From UMGS1696 sp964558485 (GTDB taxonomy: Bacteria; Bacillota; Clostridia; Oscillospirales; CAG-272), in contig CAZLED010000009.1 of NCBI GenBank assembly GCA_964558485.1, forward strand, positions 1-45,909: a stretch of 45,909 bases of DNA, given 5' to 3'. The notes beneath the pieces were generated by a model, which worked only from the letters and a program-made list of their open reading frames with translations, ran no database searches and was not told where the DNA came from. Of the stretch, positions 41,648-45,909 are shown piece after piece. The position numbers were made by a program, and so were the translations under genes. The first letter of the stretch is position 1. Every line of letters starts with the position of its first letter.

Positions 41648-43888
41648 TCATGCTACCTCACTTGCGGCAGAGGCGGCTGTCTCATAGGAAGCAATGGCAC
41701 CACGCAGCTCGTCCTTTTCGGCATCGGACAGCTTTTTACCGCTTTGCAGTGCTGCGGTCACCGTGGGGTAATGGGTCTGGATGTGCAAGGCCAGGCGTGT
41801 GGCGTAGGTCTCCATATCGTCCGGTTCCACATGGTCAGCCAGTCCTTCCGATACGGCAAAGAGCAGCAGCACCTGTTCCCAGTCCGGCAGCGGTGTGAAC
41901 CGACCTTGCAGCAGTGCCGCCATCATACGACGACCACTGTCCAGCACCTTTTTGGTGGATGCATCTACATCGGAGCCAAACTGGGTGAAGCCGGCCAGCT
42001 CCCGGTATTGTGCCAGATCCATACGCAGTCGGCCGGACACCTGCTTCATCAGCTTGGTCTGTGCCGCACTGCCTACACGGGACACCGACAGCCCCACATT
42101 GACTGCCGGACGCTGTCCTTCGTTGAACAGGTCGGCGTCTAAGAAGATCTGCCCGTCGGTGATGGAGATCACGTTGGTGGGGATGTACGCAGAAATGTCG
42201 CCGGCCTGGGTCTCGATAATGGGCAGTGCCGTCATGGAACCGCCACCCAGTTCCGGAGAAAGCTGTGCTGCCCGTTCCAGCAGTCGGGAGTGCAGATAGA
42301 ACACGTCCCCGGGATAGGCTTCACGACCGGAAGGACGATGCAGCAGCAGGGAAAGCTCCCGGTACGCCACAGCGTGCTTGGACAGGTCGTCGTACACGAT
42401 CAGTACATCCTTGCCCTGGTACATGAAATATTCTGCCATAGCAGCACCGGCGAAGGGTGCGATATATTGGATGGAAGCAGAGGAGGACGCAGAGGCACAC
42501 ACCAACGTGGTGTATTCCATAGCGCCGTACTGTACCAGTCTGTCCCGGATCTCGGCGATGGTGGTGTCCTTCTGCCCGATGGCAACGTAGATACAAATGG
42601 TCCCGGTGCCCTTTTGGTTGATGATGGTGTCGATGGCGATGGAGGACTTGCCGGTCTGCCGGTCGCCAATGATCAGCTCACGCTGGCCTCTGCCAATGGG
42701 TACCAGTGCATCGATGGCCTTGATCCCCGTGTGCATGGGACGGGAGACGGCGGCACGATCGGGAATGGAGGGTGCGGCACATTCGATGGGTCGGCGTTCC
42801 TGGGTCCAGATACGACCCTTGCCGTCCAGAGAATGGCCCAGCGGGTCTACCACACGACCCAGCAGCTCTTCGCCTACCGGTACGCTGGCGATACGACCCA
42901 CACGGCGTACCCGGCTGCCGCTTTCGATGTGCTCATACCGGCCATAGATGATACAGCCGATGCGATCCGGTTCGATGTCCAGCACCATGCCCCGTTCGCC
43001 GCATTCGAACTCGATGACCTCACCGTACATGATGTCGGCAAGCCCATCCAGCCAGCAGATCCCATCGGATATGCTGATGACACGACCCAGCTGGAATTCG
43101 CTGACGGTGGGTTCCTGTTCGGTCATCCCACGAGTCAGATCGGTAAGGAGCTTTTGGGCATCCTCTTCACCGGTGATATCCTGCTTCTCCAGGGTATGGC
43201 GCAGCTGATACAGTCGATCGGCCACGGTCATGTCGTAGATGGTATCGCCGACCCGCAGCCGAAAACCGCCGATCAGCGTGGGATCCGTCTTGACCCAATA
43301 GGACGCCTTCCCACCAACGGCTTCCAGCAGTGCCGTGGCCTTGGCGCCGATGCGATCCACAATGGCCTGATCCAGGGGAAAAGCGGAGGTCAGGGTCACG
43401 TACAGCACATCCTTGCGCCGCAGGTACGCCATGTCACCGGGCGTGATCTCCATTCTTTCCATGATCCGTTCGGCGATCTCCGGCTCCTTGGCACGGATGG
43501 CAGAGACATATGGCTCCTCTGTCAGCATGGTCTGGATGTGATCCAGCAGCCGTGTAACGTACCGTTCCTTGACGTCCAGCAGCATTTCCCGGCGCAGATC
43601 CTCAATGGTGTCTTCGGTCTGGCGGCGCATGATACCGGCGGAGTTTTCCGCATTCTGGTGGATCTTCTCGATCTCGGCCTTTACGGTGTCGGGCAGCTCG
43701 TCCGAATACCGCTCCGGCAAAGTGGGAACGGGCATATCCGTCTGCTCCAATCGTTCCGCTTCCGTTAAGGCTGCATCGATCCGTTCCCGACGACCCCGAA
43801 AGATCCGCACGATGGACTTGCCAAACAGCAGCAGGATGATAGCAGCTAAGATGGCAAAATTGATAAGTTGATAAACAAATTGCAGCAT
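41648..43888 (-). CDS. atpA: b-delta-alpha fusion subunit of ATP synthase
   Basis: The 746-residue frame encodes three parts. Residues 3-24 are a membrane helix in the style of an F-type b subunit (FVYQLINFAILAAIILLL), followed by RRERIDAALTEAE and a long charged helix to about 125. Residues about 158-235 are the C-terminal domain of delta/OSCP, with WVKTDPTLIGGFRLRVGD and a VADRLYQLRHTLE end. From about 262 a full alpha subunit follows: QLGRVISISDGICWLDGL, Walker-type GDRQTGKSSIAID at 408 and the SVSRVGSAAQ arginine-finger region. The N-terminal helix that free alpha uses to bind delta is absent. Internal Met255 has no ribosome site. No frameshift or stop is visible. Start AAAGGAAC-ATG. A separate short b gene precedes it and no atpH exists, so this frame supplies delta. 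Confidence 0.93.
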   Translation of the reverse strand: MLQFVYQLINFAILAAIILLLFGKSIVRIFRGRRERIDAALTEAERLEQTDMPVPTLPERYSDELPDTVKAEIEKIHQNAENSAGIMRRQTEDTIEDLRREMLLDVKERYVTRLLDHIQTMLTEEPYVSAIRAKEPEIAERIMERMEITPGDMAYLRRKDVLYVTLTSAFPLDQAIVDRIGAKATALLEAVGGKASYWVKTDPTLIGGFRLRVGDTIYDMTVADRLYQLRHTLEKQDITGEEDAQKLLTDLTRGMTEQEPTVSEFQLGRVISISDGICWLDGLADIMYGEVIEFECGERGMVLDIEPDRIGCIIYGRYEHIESGSRVRRVGRIASVPVGEELLGRVVDPLGHSLDGKGRIWTQERRPIECAAPSIPDRAAVSRPMHTGIKAIDALVPIGRGQRELIIGDRQTGKSSIAIDTIINQKGTGTICIYVAIGQKDTTIAEIRDRLVQYGAMEYTTLVCASASSSASIQYIAPFAGAAMAEYFMYQGKDVLIVYDDLSKHAVAYRELSLLLHRPSGREAYPGDVFYLHSRLLERAAQLSPELGGGSMTALPIIETQAGDISAYIPTNVISITDGQIFLDADLFNEGQRPAVNVGLSVSRVGSAAQTKLMKQVSGRLRMDLAQYRELAGFTQFGSDVDASTKKVLDSGRRMMAALLQGRFTPLPDWEQVLLLFAVSEGLADHVEPDDMETYATRLALHIQTHYPTVTAALQSGKKLSDAEKDELRGAIASYETAASAASEVA

Positions 43889-43900
43889 TTCGTTCCTTTA

Positions 43901-44317
43901 TCAGGACAACAGCGAGGAGGCATACAGCTTTGCGAGCGTCTCCATCTGCTCGTCCAGAACTTTTTCGATATTTAGAGATTCCTCTTCCAACTGCGCCACG
44001 TGCAGATCCAGCAGCTGGTTTTGCTTTTTGTGGGTGACGGAGACCAGTGTCTCTGCATCCTTATGGGCTTTGGCGATCTCTGTCTGCACCAGATCGGCCA
44101 GATGACGCTGTTCCTCCACACGAAAGGCGGCCAGCGCTTCGTCAGCTTCTGCCAGAGCCTGGGTGTGCGCTTCCTGCTTCTGCTGTGCATTCCGGATCTT
44201 TTCCTGTCGCTGGTCCATGACGGCAAACAGGGGACGGAACAGAAACCGGTTCACGATGAACACGAACAGGCAAAAGCAGATCACGGTCCAGAGCAGGACC
44301 GATACTTGAATGGTCAC
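43901..44317 (-). CDS. atpF: ATP synthase b subunit, short form
   Basis: The 138-residue product has an N-terminal membrane helix (VSVLLWTVICFCLFVFIVNRF) then LFRPLFAVMDQRQEKIR and a long charged helix typical of the b stalk. It is shorter than the usual 155-165 residues. The start is GTG at 44317 with AAGGAGG seven bases upstream. It precedes the b-delta-alpha fusion gene by 12 bp. Together they supply two different b-type chains, so the stator is probably a b/b' heterodimer. Confidence 0.88.
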   Translation of the reverse strand: MTIQVSVLLWTVICFCLFVFIVNRFLFRPLFAVMDQRQEKIRNAQQKQEAHTQALAEADEALAAFRVEEQRHLADLVQTEIAKAHKDAETLVSVTHKKQNQLLDLHVAQLEEESLNIEKVLDEQMETLAKLYASSLLS

Positions 44318-44328
44318 GATGTGCCTCC

Positions 44329-44559
44329 TTAGATCTTGGAAGCCAGAATGAAGCCGATCAGCAGGCCGTAAATGGTCAGTGCTTCCATCAGGGACAGAGC
44401 GATGATCAGAGTAGAACGAATATCGCCAGCAGCGTCAGGCTGACGGGCAATGCTTTCCATAGCGGCTTTGGCGGCAAGACCCTGACCGATGGCCGGGAAA
44501 ATGGTGCTGACGGCAATGGCGAGAGCAGCGGCAAGAGCGATAATAGCGGAACTATCCAT
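44329..44559 (-). CDS. atpE: ATP synthase c subunit
   Basis: The 76-residue product forms the membrane ring. Two helices flank the polar loop ARQPDAAGDI. The ion-binding carboxylate is the Glu in SLMEALTIYG, and a Gln is present in helix 1 (PAIGQGLAAK). In Na+-type c subunits the Glu is followed by Ser-Thr; here it is followed by Ala-Leu. This points to proton coupling, though the Gln keeps some doubt. The start follows AAAAGGAG. Confidence 0.95.
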   Translation of the reverse strand: MDSSAIIALAAALAIAVSTIFPAIGQGLAAKAAMESIARQPDAAGDIRSTLIIALSLMEALTIYGLLIGFILASKI

Positions 44560-44601
44560 GGTTGTATTCTCCTTTTGGATGATAAAAATTGTTTGGTTTT
44601 C

Positions 44602-45276
44602 TTATTCTACTTCGATGGTTTCCTGCAGATAGATGGAAGTCAGCATGGTGAAGACCAGCGCCTGGATGGCACAGAACAGACAGGACAGCGCCATCATCAG
44701 TACCGGTGCACCAATGGGAAGCAGATCGTACAGATTGTGTGTGACCGTTTCTTCGCCGAAGACGTTACCGAACAGACGGAGCGCCAGGGAAGCCGGTTTG
44801 ATGAATTCGTCCAGCACCGTCAGCGGCAGCATCACCACGATGGGACTGACGAACCGCTTGAAGTAGTGCTTGGCGCCTACCCGCAGGCCGGAGATCTGGA
44901 TGAAGAAGAAGGTGCATACGCCCAGACCCAGCGTGACAGACAGGGAAGATGTGGGTGCCTTGAAATAGTCCGTCAGACCAACACCGGGAATCAGACCCAG
45001 ATAGTTGGCGAAAATGATGAATATAAATAGGGAACCCAGATAGTAGAAGTATTTGCGTGTGTGTTTTTTGCCGATGATCCCGGAGAAAAAGTTATCCAGA
45101 TATTCGACACCGGTCTCGACCATATTTTGGAAGACACCCGGTCGTTCCTTGAGATTGTGGGTCGCAATGCAGGACAGCACCAGCACGATGGCAAGCAGGG
45201 CCCACATGGCAACGACCTCTCCGGTCACATCCAGGATACCACCCAAATGGATGATCACCTCGGATTCTTCTCCCAT
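44602..45276 (-). CDS. atpB: ATP synthase a subunit
   Basis: The 224-residue membrane subunit provides the ion half-channels. The essential Arg is in SLALRLFGNVFGEE, followed by later helices with LMMALSCLFCAIQALVFTML. The NLKERPGVFQNMVE and FFIQISGLRVGAKHYF segments are typical of Firmicutes a subunits. The start ATG follows the TGA of the preceding gene directly (TGAATG) and AGGAGG lies inside that gene. No missing key residue was seen. Confidence 0.95.
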   Translation of the reverse strand: MGEESEVIIHLGGILDVTGEVVAMWALLAIVLVLSCIATHNLKERPGVFQNMVETGVEYLDNFFSGIIGKKHTRKYFYYLGSLFIFIIFANYLGLIPGVGLTDYFKAPTSSLSVTLGLGVCTFFFIQISGLRVGAKHYFKRFVSPIVVMLPLTVLDEFIKPASLALRLFGNVFGEETVTHNLYDLLPIGAPVLMMALSCLFCAIQALVFTMLTSIYLQETIEVE

Positions 45277-45657
45277 TCAGGAATCGCCTCCTTTAGCGTT
45301 ATTGGAATTTGTTGTAGATGACGGTTCGATTGGTTCCTCTTGCGCCGGCGCTGTGGTACCGGACTGCTTCGGGGCTGCACCAAGCTTTTGCAGGAGCCGG
45401 AACGTGAAGAAAAACATGGGCAGCGTCAGTCCCACGCAGGCACCAGCCAAAGGCCAGAGTCGTTCCCAAGGCAGGTACGGCGATACCAGATACACCAGCA
45501 CCAGATACCCCACGCTCAGTACCATGCGCAGTACGGGGATCAGCGAAAGCGTAGTGGTGCCGGAGACAGCGGCTTTGGCTGTGAGCCTTGCATTGATCCA
45601 GGCAATGAGGATCCCGGGCAGTGCAGCTGCGATACAGCCGACAATGGGATGGGTCAA
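45277..45657 (-). CDS. atpI: AtpI-like small membrane protein
   Basis: The 126-residue product opens the operon, the usual place of AtpI, which helps assemble the c ring. Three or four hydrophobic helices are present (PIVGCIAAALPGILIAWINA, LIPVLRMVLSVGYLVLVYL, LWPLAGACVGLTLPMFFFTF) with a polar tail rich in Ser, Thr, Asn and Glu. The TTG at 45657 was chosen because AAAGGAGG lies nine bases upstream; an in-frame ATG at 45684 would place that site inside the gene. The family assignment rests on position and helix pattern. Confidence 0.72.
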   Translation of the reverse strand: MTHPIVGCIAAALPGILIAWINARLTAKAAVSGTTTLSLIPVLRMVLSVGYLVLVYLVSPYLPWERLWPLAGACVGLTLPMFFFTFRLLQKLGAAPKQSGTTAPAQEEPIEPSSTTNSNNAKGGDS

Positions 45658-45720
45658 AGAAATGCACCTCCTTTGGTTGCACATTTCTCACTGAATGACA
45701 ACCGTAACATCTGTTTTCAT

Positions 45721-45749
45721 ATTATAGCACCGTTCCACGAAAAAAGCAA
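45721..45749 (-). promoter_or_regulatory. Sigma-A-type promoter of the ATP synthase operon
   Basis: On the minus strand TTGCTT (45749-45744) and TATAAT (45726-45721) are 17 bp apart. The leader before the TTG start is about 55 nt. Confidence 0.85.
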
Positions 45750-45826
45750 CATAATAGGAAGATTTTCAGCAGTTTCCAGTATTCTACCCATGTGTATCGA
45801 ATTGGTTTTAGATGAAATTTTAAGGC

Positions 45827-45860
45827 AAAAAGAGACCTCTCCGGAGAGAGATCTCTTTTT
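45827..45860. terminator. Terminator upstream of the atp operon
   Basis: AAAAAGAGA and TCTCTTTTT pair with an inner CTCTCCGGAGAG core. It is symmetric and probably ends a gene that lies to the right of the window. Confidence 0.85.
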
Positions 45861-45873
45861 GTATACCGAAAAC

Positions 45874-45890
45874 CCCCGGCTAGGCCGGGG
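45874..45890. repeat. GC-rich terminal-type hairpin at the window edge
   Basis: CCCCGGC and GCCGGGG pair around TAG, followed by AGTTCAGGAAAGGTTACAC at the window end. Such hairpins occur at the ends of IS200/IS605-family elements. No transposase is in the window, so this is a suggestion only. Confidence 0.3.
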
Positions 45891-45909
45891 AGTTCAGGAA
45901 AGGTTACAC

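Noticed and set aside
42290..43768. 492-codon frame on the plus strand opposite the alpha fusion
   Set aside because: It has no recognisable motif, no ribosome site and a His/Gly/Val-rich composition typical of antisense shadows.
41648..43888. Idea that the fusion is a sequencing frameshift joining atpH and atpA
   Set aside because: The joint is smooth, in frame and about 25 residues long, the N-terminus also has b-like features, and the spacing to both neighbouring genes is normal. A frameshift would be expected to leave remnants of the missing alpha N-terminus.

Overview
The window looks like chromosome of a moderately GC-rich, anaerobic, endospore-forming Clostridia member, most likely Oscillospiraceae/Ruminococcaceae. 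Supporting signs are spoIIR with a sigma-F-like promoter, T-box control of ileS, strong AGGAGG ribosome sites, an FeoAB ferrous iron transporter, a eukaryote-like IleS, ECF regulation, and carbohydrate genes typical of a gut fermenter (FucI, several glycoside hydrolases). No phage, plasmid or CRISPR genes are visible. Placement is by gene content and style only; no database was searched.

Layout, left to right: the 3' end of a sugar-active enzyme; feoAB plus a small Cys-rich partner; mscL; an 841-residue protein with an ECF sigma factor at its N-terminus and a giant extension; a Gfo/Idh oxidoreductase coupled to a YgjV-like membrane protein; gdhA; fucI; a degenerate M14 peptidase-like gene; T-box and ileS; ptsH; uvrC-rsmD-coaD; a surface-polymer cluster (O-antigen-ligase-like protein, two DUF4330-like proteins, a WecA/TagO-type sugar-phosphate transferase and an anchored protein); spoIIR; a tRNA-Met/tRNA-Glu/tRNA-Glu cluster; a large lipoprotein; a membrane-inserted M28 peptidase; a six-hairpin glycosidase; a metallophosphoesterase and birA; a beta-helix protein with a GH110-like Asp triad; an XRE regulator; and a complete F1Fo ATP synthase operon on the minus strand (atpI-B-E-F-[b-delta-alpha]-G-D-C) followed by a YoaK-like gene.

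The most unusual object is the ATP synthase operon. It has no separate atpH. The alpha subunit is the C-terminal part of one 746-codon frame that begins with a b-like membrane helix and stalk and a delta/OSCP C-terminal domain. A free short b subunit is encoded just upstream, gamma carries a CX3C loop, and epsilon ends without its C-terminal helices. A 3:1 alpha:delta stoichiometry cannot be met by this fusion unless it is processed, separately initiated, or assembled in a new way. The second notable object is the ECF sigma factor fused to about 650 residues of TPR-like and beta-rich domains, preceded by an ECF-type promoter that suggests autoregulation.

Promoters are easy to read here: thirteen have sigma-A-like boxes exactly 17 bp apart, several with the -35 form TTGCAA and an extended TGG before the -10. 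FucI, the GH110-like protein and the other glycosidases suggest use of host or plant glycans, but they are scattered single genes rather than one utilization locus.
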